A stretch of DNA of 13,414 bases from an uncultured Eubacteriales bacterium (GCA_905201305.1 CAJKNS010000039.1:1-13414); one strand, 5' to 3'; positions 1-7,096 are shown, counted from the stretch's first letter. Notes: a model not told the origin generated them from the sequence alone. Program-made: numbers and translations.

Positions 1-377
1 GGACCTGACGTTCTATGTAAAGGGCGGCAGAATCTCCAAAGCCAGCGGCTGGTTTGGTACCAAACTGAAAATCTGCCCGCTGCTGAACATGGACAATCTG
101 GGGCGCCTGATTCCCCGGTACAAAATCCGGGGCAAGAAAAAGGTCATCGAAGCCATTGTGGACAAAATGCAGGAGCACGCCCAGGACGGACTCCACTACA
201 GCGGCAAGTGCTATATCTCCAATTCCGGCTGCTATGAGGACGCCCGTGCAGTGGCAGGTGCGGGAGCGCTTCGGCACCCAGGACATCCGCATCAACTATG
301 TGGGACCGGTGATCGGCAACCACTCCGGCCCCGGCACCGTGGCGCTGTTCTTCTGGGGGGAGGAGCGGACGGAATAA
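1..377 (+). pseudogene. DegV family fatty-acid-binding protein, 3' part, frameshifted
   Basis: This is the C-terminal part of a DegV protein, a family that binds fatty acids (in some bacteria for the FakA kinase). The 5' end lies outside the window. Read from base 2, the protein shows DegV landmarks: a VKGGRISKASGWFGT segment, KICPLLN, the basic RGKKKVIEAIV stretch and a CYISNSGCYEDARAV segment up to about base 253. The family then continues one frame over, from about base 255: QVRERFGTQD, INYVGPVIGNHSGPGTVAL and FFWGEERTE, stopping at TAA 375-377. A shift (two bases lost or one gained) therefore lies at about 248-257. No long homopolymer is present there. The original frame stays open after the break and runs into the next gene. 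The family assignment is confident. Whether the lesion is real or a sequencing error cannot be told from the window. Confidence 0.82.
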
Positions 378-1027
378 TGGAGCCTATCCGAATTTTATAC
401 GAAACAGACGGGTTTGTGGTATGCCTGAAGCCCCGGAATGTCCTGTCTCAGGCGGGAAAGCCGGGAGATCAGTCCATGCTGGACCTGCTGAAGGAGCAGC
501 TGGGGGGAGAGATTTATCCCGTCCACCGGCTGGACCGTCAGGTGGGCGGCGCCATGGTCTATGCCAGAACACAAAAGGCAGCGGCGGAGCTGAGCCGCGC
601 CATCCAACAGGGGACTATGAAAAAGGAATATCTGGCGGTGGTCCGCGGCGGTCCGGAGGAGGATGCCGGAGAAATGCAGGACCTGCTGCTCCACGACGCC
701 CGAAAAAATAAGTCCTATGTGGTGTCCCGGATGCGCGCCGGGGTCAAAAAGGCGCGGCTTTCCTACCGGGTCTTAGCTCGGGAGGCGGACCGGACGCTGG
801 TGCAGGTGCGGCTGCACCCCGGACGAACCCACCAGATTCGGGTGCAGTTCGCGTCCCGACAGCTGCCCTTAATTGGCGACGGACGGTATGGCGGCGGCAG
901 CGGAGAAATTGCCCTGTGGTCTGTACGTCTGACGTTCCCATATGGCGGAAAGACCCTGTGCTTTGGGGCATTGCCCGACAGCCTGGGGGGACTTTCCACA
1001 TTCCCGGCGCTGCAAGCCATGGAATAA
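377..1027 (+). CDS. RluA-family pseudouridine synthase
   Basis: This 216-residue protein isomerises uridine to pseudouridine in RNA, probably rRNA or tRNA; the target cannot be read from sequence. The family's catalytic motif HRLDR is at residues 50-54, with Asp53 as the expected nucleophile. The second signature, GRTHQIRVQ, lies in the C-terminal half, followed by PLIGDGRYGG. There is no S4 domain, so this is the short RluA-like form. The ATG overlaps the degV stop (TAATG), and a GGGGAGGAG stretch lies upstream, so translational coupling to degV is likely. The same frame is open into the frameshifted degV, which creates a fused reading frame, but the family N-terminus (MEPIRILYETDGFVV) fits the ATG at 377. 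The gene ends just before a hairpin at 1060-1101. Confidence 0.9.
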   Translation: MEPIRILYETDGFVVCLKPRNVLSQAGKPGDQSMLDLLKEQLGGEIYPVHRLDRQVGGAMVYARTQKAAAELSRAIQQGTMKKEYLAVVRGGPEEDAGEMQDLLLHDARKNKSYVVSRMRAGVKKARLSYRVLAREADRTLVQVRLHPGRTHQIRVQFASRQLPLIGDGRYGGGSGEIALWSVRLTFPYGGKTLCFGALPDSLGGLSTFPALQAME

Positions 1028-1057
1028 CAAGAGCGGCTGCCACAAAACAGAATTCAC

Positions 1058-1102
1058 AAAAAGTCGTGAAAACCCGATGAAAACCGGATTTTCACGACTT
1101 TA
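1058..1102. terminator. Hairpin between convergent genes, likely bidirectional terminator
   Basis: The arms AAAGTCGTGAAAA (1060-1072) and TTTTCACGACTTT (1089-1101) are perfectly complementary over 13 bp with a 16-base loop. On the minus strand the stem is followed by a T-run (1062-1058). On the plus strand it ends in GACTTTATT. It sits between the converging pseudouridine synthase and membrane protein genes, and the membrane protein's TAA lies in the right arm. The stem is AT-rich, so strength is uncertain. Confidence 0.7.
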
Positions 1103-1702
1103 TTCTGCATTTGCGGATTCTATGCTGCGATCAATGTGTACCCGCACAGAAGAAATCTCCTTGGGGCAGGGAATGAAGAAAACGGTGCCGTGAAAGGCTG
1201 CGGTAGACGCAGATAGTTCCTGCGTCTGGACGTTCACCCAGGCGCGGCTTCCGCGCACATAGCAGGAACGCAGCACAGCGTCAAAATCGGCTGCCCCGCC
1301 ATAGCGTTCGCATACGTTTACCGCCAGCACCTTGTGGTCGTCCGCAAACAAATTGCGGGATAACACATCCTGAAACAGCTTGTCCCAATCGGGATTATCT
1401 TTTGCAACAGGCTCGCCATCCACATAGACATGTTCGCAATTCGATTTCAGCGCCTGAAGCAGCGAAAGCAAATCATTTTCGTCAGACAGAATCATATACG
1501 TCTTGCCATGAAACTGTTCTAAGGGAATATCCAAATCAGTTCCTATGCCAAGAAAGCCCAAATCATATGAAATAGAAGGATCACTGACGCTTTGCTTTTG
1601 CGCCCCAATCGGGAATATCCATACAAGCATGAAACCGATCACCAACACTGCGATGCTGACAGCGATCAGGATCGTTTTCCGAATGCCATGCTGCCGAACC
1701 AT
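1100..1702 (-). CDS. Single-pass membrane-anchored protein of unknown function, third gene of the lipoprotein/radical SAM operon
   Basis: I do not recognise this 200-residue protein with confidence. Residues 1-8 are basic, and 9-30 form one hydrophobic membrane segment (ILIAVSIAVLVIGFMLVWIF), probably an uncleaved anchor with the rest outside the cell. The exported part is mixed alpha/beta. Its end has a pattern of alternating strands (KVLAVNVCERYGG, AWVNVQTQEL, GTVFFIPCPK, SVRVHI) that loosely recalls PrcB-type C-terminal domains; that is only a visual impression. The start ATG at 1702 has the RBS AAGGGGG about 9 bases upstream. The gene follows the radical SAM gene by 13 bases, so it is almost certainly co-transcribed with it and with the lipoprotein gene. 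Its stop lies inside the terminator hairpin. Confidence 0.8.
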   Translation of the reverse strand: MVRQHGIRKTILIAVSIAVLVIGFMLVWIFPIGAQKQSVSDPSISYDLGFLGIGTDLDIPLEQFHGKTYMILSDENDLLSLLQALKSNCEHVYVDGEPVAKDNPDWDKLFQDVLSRNLFADDHKVLAVNVCERYGGAADFDAVLRSCYVRGSRAWVNVQTQELSASTAAFHGTVFFIPCPKEISSVRVHIDRSIESANAE

Positions 1703-1715
1703 AGGCAGGTCCCCC

Positions 1716-2825
1716 TTATTTTTTTGCGGCTAGGTTATCTTCCACGTAGGAAATCACCGGATACATATCGTTATAGTGCTTTTGCAGAAAAACTCCGGCG
1801 CGCCTTTTGCACAGCCGCTCTGCCAGCCGGTCCGCAATGGGCAGAACAATCTGCTCATGGCGGCAGAGCACCGGCGAAACCTGATGAAAATCCCCAGTGG
1901 ACTGGAAATTCAGGCAGGCGCAGTGGTGGTTGCAGCGATTTTTGATGGCGCATTCCTTGCAGGGACCGTGGGTTTCCTCATTTTCGGCATATAGTCTCCG
2001 GCGTTTTTCCGAATCAATGCCATGGAATACGTCCCCCAGCTGATACTCCGGATGCCCCACAAACTGCACGCAGGGATAAATGCTCCCATCCGGCGCTACG
2101 GACAGCTGCTTTTTCCCCAGCTCGCACCGCTCGGAACAGTAGGTGCTTTTATGGATGTGGGAGGAGATTTTCACCTCAAAGGGCGAAAAGTAGAACTTTT
2201 CCTCCCGGAGGGTCAGGTCCTCATACCATTTGGCAAGCAGCCAGTATTGCCGTTCCAGTTCCCGGAAGTCCTGCTCCTGCCAATCGCCGCTGTAGTCCAG
2301 GGTGCAGATGAGATACCGGAAGCCCAAGCCGTAGAGATACTGTACCCCCTGGGCATAAAATCGGACGGCATTGGGGGCAACGGTCATCATCACCGGGGCA
2401 TAGGGGCGAACGGACAATAGCGATTTTGCAATGGGCTCCAGTGCGTCAAAGGTGCCGCTGCCCAACGGACCCACCCGATTGAGGTCCTGGGCAATGCCGT
2501 CGTGACTCAGGGCGATGAACACCTGATTTTCCCGGGAAAAGTCCAGAAACTCCCGATCCAGTAATGTACCGTTGGTGGTGACCTTAAAGTGGAATTTTCC
2601 GGGAAGCTGAAGGGACTGGGCATAGGAGACGGTGTCGTAGATCAGCTGCCTCCGGAGCAGGGGTTCTCCGCCGAAGAAGATGATGCCATGGTGCCCCGGG
2701 TCCTCCGCCGCCAAATCCACCGCTGCCTTTGCGGTGTCCAGCGTCATTTTGTGGGTGGACTGGCTGACATAGCATTAGCGGCAGCGGAGATTGCAGGCGT
2801 CGGTGAGATGCAGGGTCAGGTGCAT
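1716..2825 (-). pseudogene. Radical SAM/SPASM enzyme (peptide/protein maturase type) interrupted by an in-frame TAA
   Basis: Read from the ATG at 2825-2823, this is a 369-codon radical SAM protein with a SPASM domain, the class that forms thioether or C-C crosslinks in peptides or matures sulfatases. The SAM-cluster motif is CNLRCR-stop-C (Cys11, Cys15, Cys18), so spacing is the canonical CxxxCxxC. The residue before the third Cys, normally aromatic, is a TAA codon (plus-strand 2775-2777). GGEP follows at 52-55. The C-terminal SPASM cysteines are 230, 234, 252 (CELG...GSIYPC), 289, 292, 298, 302, 304 and 321, enough for two auxiliary clusters. The start is supported by the RBS GGGGGTGAT and a TGATG overlap with the upstream lipoprotein gene. 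The next ATG (2747) has no RBS and would omit the cluster. One base change would restore Tyr. A recent nonsense mutation or a base-calling error are both possible. Confidence 0.88.
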
Positions 2826-3691
2826 CAAATCACCCCCTGCCCCTTGAGCCACTGGAGGAAGTCCCGTACCTGCTCCCGCAGCTCCTCCAGACTCTTCTCC
2901 TTGCTGCTTTCCACATAGCTCTCCTCGTTGGAGCCGGTGAACTCGCGATAGTCGTCGGCGGTGGGGTCGTAGAATACCGCCACGCCCTCGGTGCAGTCAA
3001 CCAGGCGCTGCGCCGTGCCCTTGAGGTCGTATTCGTCCACGGTGGCATGCATCTCTGTTTCGACCTGCCAGTCGATGATGTCGTCTGTGGAGACGAATTC
3101 CACGCCAATGCCCAAATCCTCGCTGTAGCCGTCCAATTTAAGATCACCGGTGTAGGTTTTGTCGGAATCGCTGCCGGAAATGGCTTCGGGCAGGGTGCTG
3201 GTGGCTGGAAACGTGCCGGAAATGGTCTTTTCGCCGGAAATGTCGATGCCCTGGGCGGCGCATTCCTCCTGAATCACCTGCATGGCTTCCTCCTCCGAGA
3301 GAAAAACCGGCGGCGCAACGCTTTCACAGCCATAGCTGCCCCGTCCTGTTCCGTGGGCAAAAATCGGGATATCCAAAGCTTCCGCATCGTTGGAGGAGAC
3401 TTCGGCAGATTCCTCGGCGGAAGCCACGGAAGAAGGAGACTGGTGGGAGGTCGGAACGCTGGAAGCAGCCGTTTCATCCGATGCCGCCGGAGATAAATTG
3501 TCCGGAGGAACGGACTGGGAGGCTGTGCCGCAGGCGGTGAGCCCGGCGGACAGCACCAGTCCCAGCGCCGTGAGCACAACGGGATTGTTTGCCCAGCGCC
3601 GGGGGACAATGCGAAGGAGCTCCGGATGGAGGGAGACTTGCTCTTTTGTGGGATAGTTTGCTTCTTTATAGTGGGAGAGGGGAGTTAACAT
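2825..3691 (-). CDS. Putative lipoprotein with a long leader-like N-terminus, partner of the radical SAM/SPASM enzyme
   Basis: This 288-residue protein has no function I can name. Residues 1-38 are hydrophilic and leader-like (NYPTKEQ, HPELLRIVPRRW). A hydrophobic helix follows at 39-53, ending in the lipobox LTAC with Cys54. A Ser/Thr/Ala/Glu-rich linker spans about 56-102. The rest is an acidic globular domain with a GRGSYGC stretch at 116-122 and a FLSEEEAMQVIQEE helix; Cys122, Cys144 and Cys233 remain. The n-region is several times longer than in normal lipoprotein signals. ATG 3691 is chosen because AAAGGAG lies 9 bases upstream; a longer in-frame GTG at 3778 falls inside a terminator stem. 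The stop overlaps the radical SAM start (TGATG), so the two are translationally coupled and this protein may be the enzyme's substrate or partner. That link is inference. Confidence 0.83.
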   Translation of the reverse strand: MLTPLSHYKEANYPTKEQVSLHPELLRIVPRRWANNPVVLTALGLVLSAGLTACGTASQSVPPDNLSPAASDETAASSVPTSHQSPSSVASAEESAEVSSNDAEALDIPIFAHGTGRGSYGCESVAPPVFLSEEEAMQVIQEECAAQGIDISGEKTISGTFPATSTLPEAISGSDSDKTYTGDLKLDGYSEDLGIGVEFVSTDDIIDWQVETEMHATVDEYDLKGTAQRLVDCTEGVAVFYDPTADDYREFTGSNEESYVESSKEKSLEELREQVRDFLQWLKGQGVI

Positions 3692-3756
3692 GGGGTCACG
3701 CTCCTTTCGGTTCTGCTTTTCTTGACGCAGGAATGGGGAAAAAGTTCCGGAAAATA

Positions 3757-3791
3757 AGAGAAATAGCCGCCCCTGCACAAGGAGCGGCTAT
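3757..3791 (-). terminator. Intrinsic terminator after the HEPN gene
   Basis: ATAGCCGC (3763-3770) and GCGGCTAT (3784-3791) pair over 8 bp. After one mismatch, two further C-G pairs close a seven-base loop. Read on the minus strand, the stem is followed by TTTCTCTTATTTT. It lies 14 bases past the HEPN stop and before the lipoprotein gene, so the lipoprotein operon is probably a separate transcript. I found no convincing promoter hexamers in 3692-3762. Confidence 0.7.
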
Positions 3792-3804
3792 ATACGCTAT
3801 GTTG

Positions 3805-4200
3805 CTATTCGTCCGTCTTGCAATTCGCCTTTGCCCATTTGAGAATCTCAGCTGCATAGACAAGCGCTGTGGCGGCATGATGCTCCTCCAGAAAAAGCTC
3901 GTTTGGGTACCGCACAGAAACCCCGTAGGGCGTGAGCGTATCTGCGTAGTCGTACAGCTGTTCGTCCACACGAACCAGATGCTTGATTTGATTCAGCAGG
4001 AAGGATAAATCATGCAGCTTCGGCATGCCACCGGGTGCGCCGTATGAAATAATCACAGCCTTAATTGCTTTCTCCGCAGACTGCTGACAGTGATAGCAAA
4101 CGATCTCTATGGGCTTTGGATGGTAGTTTTCAAAAAGATGCTGCGCAACACCCAAGTCCGTTTCCGCGGTTTTCAGCCACTCCAGAACGGCATTATCCAT
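3805..4200 (-). CDS. HEPN domain protein, partner of the MNT nucleotidyltransferase
   Basis: This 131-residue all-helical protein belongs to the small HEPN family found next to minimal nucleotidyltransferases. Such pairs usually act as toxin (HEPN RNase) and antitoxin (MNT, which can AMPylate the HEPN protein). Family landmarks are the helix CQQSAEKAIKAVI (38-50), KLHDLSFLL (61-69) and an SVRYPNE stretch (95-101). The usual RNase motif R-x4-6-H is not evident: after Arg97 the next His are residues 107-108, ten or more positions away. This copy may use other residues or have lost RNase activity. ATG 4200 is supported by AAGGAG nine bases upstream. The gene overlaps the end of the MNT gene by 8 bases and is followed by a terminator at 3757-3791. 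Confidence 0.87.
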   Translation of the reverse strand: MDNAVLEWLKTAETDLGVAQHLFENYHPKPIEIVCYHCQQSAEKAIKAVIISYGAPGGMPKLHDLSFLLNQIKHLVRVDEQLYDYADTLTPYGVSVRYPNELFLEEHHAATALVYAAEILKWAKANCKTDE

Positions 4201-4504
4201 ACAGAAGCACTCCTTTCTGAAACACCTCATGCTCCACGGTAGGCATCGACTTCCGCTGATTGAAGCGGCTTTCCGTACCAACGATGATATCCACCGGGCG
4301 CTGCTTGATCTTACGAATGGAGCGATATGCCCGTGTGGTCAATGCGGCAAGATCATGGGTGCCGTCCTTCACCACGATATAGAAATCAAAATCGCTGTGT
4401 GCTTGATTGGTCCCTTCTGCGAAGGAGCCAAATAAATACACCTTGGAGGGGGAAAGCTCCGTGACGAACTGGTTGCAGAGCTCTGTAATTTCCTTTGTGG
4501 GCAT
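4193..4504 (-). CDS. MNT-type minimal nucleotidyltransferase (antitoxin-like)
   Basis: This 103-residue protein is a minimal polymerase-beta-fold nucleotidyltransferase. It has the signature GSF...G (Gly26-Ser27) followed by SDFD (Asp38 and Asp40) and a third acidic residue, Asp72 in RPVDIIV. All three metal-binding positions are present, so it should be catalytically competent. In known MNT/HEPN systems this protein transfers AMP to the HEPN partner and neutralises it. ATG 4504 is preferred, with GAGGTG just upstream; an in-frame GTG ten codons earlier lacks a comparable RBS. The gene overlaps the HEPN gene by 8 bases and has its own promoter (4552-4579). Confidence 0.87.
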   Translation of the reverse strand: MPTKEITELCNQFVTELSPSKVYLFGSFAEGTNQAHSDFDFYIVVKDGTHDLAALTTRAYRSIRKIKQRPVDIIVGTESRFNQRKSMPTVEHEVFQKGVLLYG

Positions 4505-4551
4505 GAAGACACCTCGCTTTCCTCGTACAGCCACTGGACGGTTACACTATT

Positions 4552-4579
4552 ATTTTACTGATATTATCCCACTTGTCAA
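4552..4579 (-). promoter_or_regulatory. Sigma-A-type promoter for the MNT/HEPN pair
   Basis: On the minus strand there is a perfect TTGACA (-35, plus-strand 4574-4579). After a 16-base spacer comes TAAAAT (-10, 4552-4557, five of six matches). It points at the MNT gene, whose ATG is about 48 bases downstream of the -10. The -35 overlaps the VanZ-like gene's stop codon, so the module has a promoter independent of nth and the VanZ-like gene. Confidence 0.65.
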
Positions 4580-5010
4580 TGGAATTCAGACGAATTTACA
4601 GCCCATCTCCTTGCACCCAAATAAATCAAATACCCAATCCCAGTTCCGGCAGTATTGAGAATCAAATCCTCCACCTCGCTGACCCCGGTACCAAAAATGA
4701 ACTGACTCACCTCAATATAAAGCGACAGCCCCAGCCCCCAAAGCAGCGTGGATTTCCTCGCCTTTGTCAGCACCGGCAGCAGCAGTCCCAGGGGCACGAA
4801 CCAGATGAGATTCCCCACAAACAGATAAAGAAACATCGGCACGCTGTTGTGGAAAATTTTAATGAGCCCCACAAATGGGATCAGCTCGATCTGCCCGTGG
4901 GAGCACAGGGGGTAGCTCCCAAAGCTGGAACGAAATACGGTAATCCGCAATAAAACTCCGATGTACAAAAGAAACAGGACCCATAGAATCCCCTTCCACC
5001 GGCGCTTCAT
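4576..5010 (-). CDS. VanZ-like family membrane protein
   Basis: This 144-residue protein has about four hydrophobic segments: roughly residues 8-24, 58-80, 89-105 and 122-131. It shows the VanZ family layout: an LIPF motif (43-46), then NLIWFVPLGLLLP (67-79), then a Ser/Glu-containing IEVSQ (99-103), then a VEDLILNTAGTGIGY stretch (113-127). VanZ in the vancomycin cluster gives low-level teicoplanin resistance. Most chromosomal homologues have no known role, so no resistance function is claimed here. The ATG overlaps the nth stop (ATGA), with GGAGGAGG just upstream, so the gene is translationally coupled to nth. A longer open frame upstream of 5010 is only the antisense-free extension over nth in another frame and is not coding. 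Confidence 0.85.
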   Translation of the reverse strand: MKRRWKGILWVLFLLYIGVLLRITVFRSSFGSYPLCSHGQIELIPFVGLIKIFHNSVPMFLYLFVGNLIWFVPLGLLLPVLTKARKSTLLWGLGLSLYIEVSQFIFGTGVSEVEDLILNTAGTGIGYLIYLGARRWAVNSSEFH

Positions 5011-5654
5011 GCTTCCTCCTCCTGCATTCCGGTGAAGAAATCGCAGAACGGCGCAAGGGTACACTGGCTGCATTTGGGGTTCCGTGCGGTACAGACTGCC
5101 CGTCCGTGGAGCACAATCCGGTGGCAGAAATCGCTGGATTCCTCCGGGGGAATCACCTTCCGAAGCTGCATTTCCACCTTCTGCGGGTCCTTGCCCTGGC
5201 TGAGCCCCAGCTTGCCGCAAATGCGAATGCAGTGGGTGTCGCAGACGTAGGCTTCCTTGTGGTAAATGTCCCCCAGCAGGAGATTTGCCGTTTTTCGACC
5301 CACACCCGGGAGCTTCAGCAGGTCCTCCATGTTGTCCGGTACCCGTCCTTGATAGTCCGAAAGCAGCATCTGGCATGAAAGAACAATGTCCCTTGCCTTG
5401 TGCTTATAAAAGCCGCAGGAGTGGACCATTTCCTCCACATCCCCCACGTCCGCCGCCGCAAAGGCTTCCAGGGTTGGATATTTTGCGAACAGGGCAGGGG
5501 TGACCAGATTCACCCGGGCATCGGTGCATTGGGCGGACAGCCGCACCGCAATCATCAGCTCATAATCCTTGTCAAAATGCAGGGCACACAGCGCGTCGGG
5601 GTACAGCTCCTTCAGCGCCGCGAGAATATTTGTGACTTTGCTTGATACTTCCAT
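5007..5654 (-). CDS. nth: Endonuclease III (DNA glycosylase/AP lyase)
   Basis: This 215-residue base-excision repair enzyme removes oxidised pyrimidines and cleaves the abasic site. It has LSAQCTDARVN (39-49), the helix-hairpin-helix LPGVGRKTA (115-123) with the catalytic lysine Lys121, and the catalytic aspartate Asp139 in VCDTHCIRI. The C-terminal [4Fe-4S] loop is complete: C188-x6-C195-x2-C198-x5-C204. Length matches the family. The start has the RBS CTGGAGG seven to eight bases upstream. It diverges from rarA and overlaps the VanZ-like gene by 4 bases. A possible -10, TATACT, lies about 30 bases upstream, but no good -35 accompanies it. Confidence 0.96.
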   Translation of the reverse strand: MEVSSKVTNILAALKELYPDALCALHFDKDYELMIAVRLSAQCTDARVNLVTPALFAKYPTLEAFAAADVGDVEEMVHSCGFYKHKARDIVLSCQMLLSDYQGRVPDNMEDLLKLPGVGRKTANLLLGDIYHKEAYVCDTHCIRICGKLGLSQGKDPQKVEMQLRKVIPPEESSDFCHRIVLHGRAVCTARNPKCSQCTLAPFCDFFTGMQEEEA

Positions 5655-5708
5655 GGGAATCCTCCAGCTAAATTGTTTGAAATCAGTATATCATATTTTT
5701 AGATTTAT

Positions 5709-5716
5709 GGTATAAT
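5709..5716 (+). promoter_or_regulatory. Extended -10 promoter for rarA
   Basis: A perfect TATAAT (5711-5716) is preceded by TGG, giving the extended -10 form TGnTATAAT. The hexamer 17 bases upstream (ATATCA) matches the -35 consensus poorly, as is usual for extended -10 promoters. Transcription would begin near 5723, leaving about 90 bases of 5' leader before rarA. Confidence 0.6.
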
Positions 5717-5812
5717 TATTTGCAGCAGTACACACTTGTACTAAATTTTGCGAAATTGTAGATAGAATAGAATGGACAGGCTGTTGTCCAAAGAAAAAAA
5801 GGAGGGAGAGAA

Positions 5813-7084
5813 ATGTACCAGCCCCTTGCCGATGAAATCCGTCCCAGCACCCTGGACGATGTGGTGGGACAGGAGGAAATATTGGGAGAAGGGAAGCTCC
5901 TGCGCCGGGTGATCGAGTCCGGCAACATCCCCAATATGATTTTTTACGGTCCCTCCGGCGTGGGCAAAACCACCGTGGCGCGGATCATTGCGGAGAAAAC
6001 CAACCGCACCCTCCATAAGCTCAATGCCACCCAAGCCAGCACTGCCGAGGTCCGGGAGATCCTTGCTCAGCCGGACACCCTCCTTGCCCCCAACGGCGTG
6101 CTTCTTTATCTGGACGAGATTCAGTATTTTACGAAAAAGCAGCAGCAGGCGCTGCTGGAATCCATTGAAAACGGCAAGGTCACCCTGATTGCCTCCACCA
6201 CCGAGAACCCCTATTTTTATGTATTCGGCGCAATTCTCTCCCGTTCCACGATTTTTGAGTTCAAGCCCATCACTGCCGAGGCTGCGCTGAAGGCGGTCAA
6301 TCGTGCGGTTAAGATCATGGAGGAGAAGGAGCAGGTGAAGGCGCAGCCGGAGGAGGGGGCTCTTGAGCACATTGCTTCTGCCTGCGGCGGCGACATTCGC
6401 AAAGCGATCAATGCGGTGGAGCTGCTGTTTTCCGCGGGTATGCAGCAGGGGGATGTTCTGCCCATCACCCTTGCCGATGCACAGGCTGCCACCCAGCGGT
6501 CTGCCATCCGCTATGACAAGGACGGTGACAGCCATTATGACGTGCTTTCGGCATTCCAGAAGTCCATCCGAGGCTCCGATCCCAACGCGGGGGTGCATTA
6601 TCTTGCCCGGCTGCTGGAGGGGGGAGATTTGCCCTCGGTCTGCCGCAGATTACTGGTGATTGCGGCGGAGGACATCGGGCTTGCCCACCCCACCGCCATT
6701 ACCGTGGTGAAGTCCTGCGTGGATGCGGCGCTGCAATTGGGACTGCCGGAGGCGCGAATCCCCCTTTCCGAAGCGGTGATTTTCCTTGCCACCTGTCCCA
6801 AGTCCAATTCCGCCATCAACGCCATCGACGCTGCCCTGTCCGATCTCCGGAAGTCCGGCGGCGGAGACATTCCCGCCCATTTAAAGGATTCTCACTATTC
6901 CGGCGCAGGGAAAATGGGCAGGGGACTGACCTATCAGTATCCCCATACGTTCCCCAACCACTATGTCCGCCAGCAATATCTCCCCGATCAGCTCAAGGAC
7001 CGGCAGTATTATGAATACGGTCCCAACAAAATCGAGCAGGCGGCGAAAAAGTATTGGGACGCCATTAAGGAAAGTGAGAAGTAG
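5813..7084 (+). CDS. rarA: Replication-associated recombination protein A (RarA/MgsA) AAA+ ATPase
   Basis: This 423-residue AAA+ ATPase is of the RarA/MgsA/WRNIP1 family and acts at stalled replication forks and in lesion tolerance. Walker A is GPSGVGKT (46-53). Walker B is LLYLDE (97-102), followed by IQYF. The sensor-1 region is IASTTENPYF (126-135), and a candidate arginine finger sits in LSRSTIFEF near Arg144. The C-terminal half has the family's tetramerisation features (SDPNAGVHYLARLLEGGD, AAEDIGLA, and KYWDAI at the end). Length is normal. The start ATG follows GGAGGGAGAG. The gene is divergent from nth and ends at the terminator 7097-7150 it shares with the convergent S1-domain gene. 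Confidence 0.95.
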   Translation: MYQPLADEIRPSTLDDVVGQEEILGEGKLLRRVIESGNIPNMIFYGPSGVGKTTVARIIAEKTNRTLHKLNATQASTAEVREILAQPDTLLAPNGVLLYLDEIQYFTKKQQQALLESIENGKVTLIASTTENPYFYVFGAILSRSTIFEFKPITAEAALKAVNRAVKIMEEKEQVKAQPEEGALEHIASACGGDIRKAINAVELLFSAGMQQGDVLPITLADAQAATQRSAIRYDKDGDSHYDVLSAFQKSIRGSDPNAGVHYLARLLEGGDLPSVCRRLLVIAAEDIGLAHPTAITVVKSCVDAALQLGLPEARIPLSEAVIFLATCPKSNSAINAIDAALSDLRKSGGGDIPAHLKDSHYSGAGKMGRGLTYQYPHTFPNHYVRQQYLPDQLKDRQYYEYGPNKIEQAAKKYWDAIKESEK

Positions 7085-7096
7085 CGAAACACAGCG

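Noticed and set aside
1716..2747. Radical SAM gene starting at ATG 2747 as a complete, intact CDS
   Set aside because: It lacks the CxxxCxxC motif, has no RBS, and the motif and a well-supported start are found in the same frame upstream, beyond one TAA.
2775..2777. Recoding or a reassigned stop codon explaining the in-frame TAA
   Set aside because: Selenocysteine and pyrrolysine use TGA and TAG, and other genes in the window end normally with TAA; a point change or error is simpler.
3047..3496. 149-residue plus-strand open frame opposite the lipoprotein gene
   Set aside because: It is a shadow of the GC-rich lipoprotein gene, with no RBS and no domain-like pattern.
3692..3778. Longer lipoprotein N-terminus from the GTG at 3778
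   Set aside because: The GTG lies in the HEPN terminator loop, has no RBS, and ATG 3691 has AAAGGAG at ideal distance.
5011..5376. VanZ-like protein with a 122-residue N-terminal extension
   Set aside because: The extension is the out-of-frame shadow of nth; the VanZ start at 5010 has its own RBS and an ATGA overlap.
5741..6598. 285-residue minus-strand open frame inside rarA
   Set aside because: It is antisense to a clear rarA, has low-complexity Leu/Gly/Arg content and no recognisable domain.
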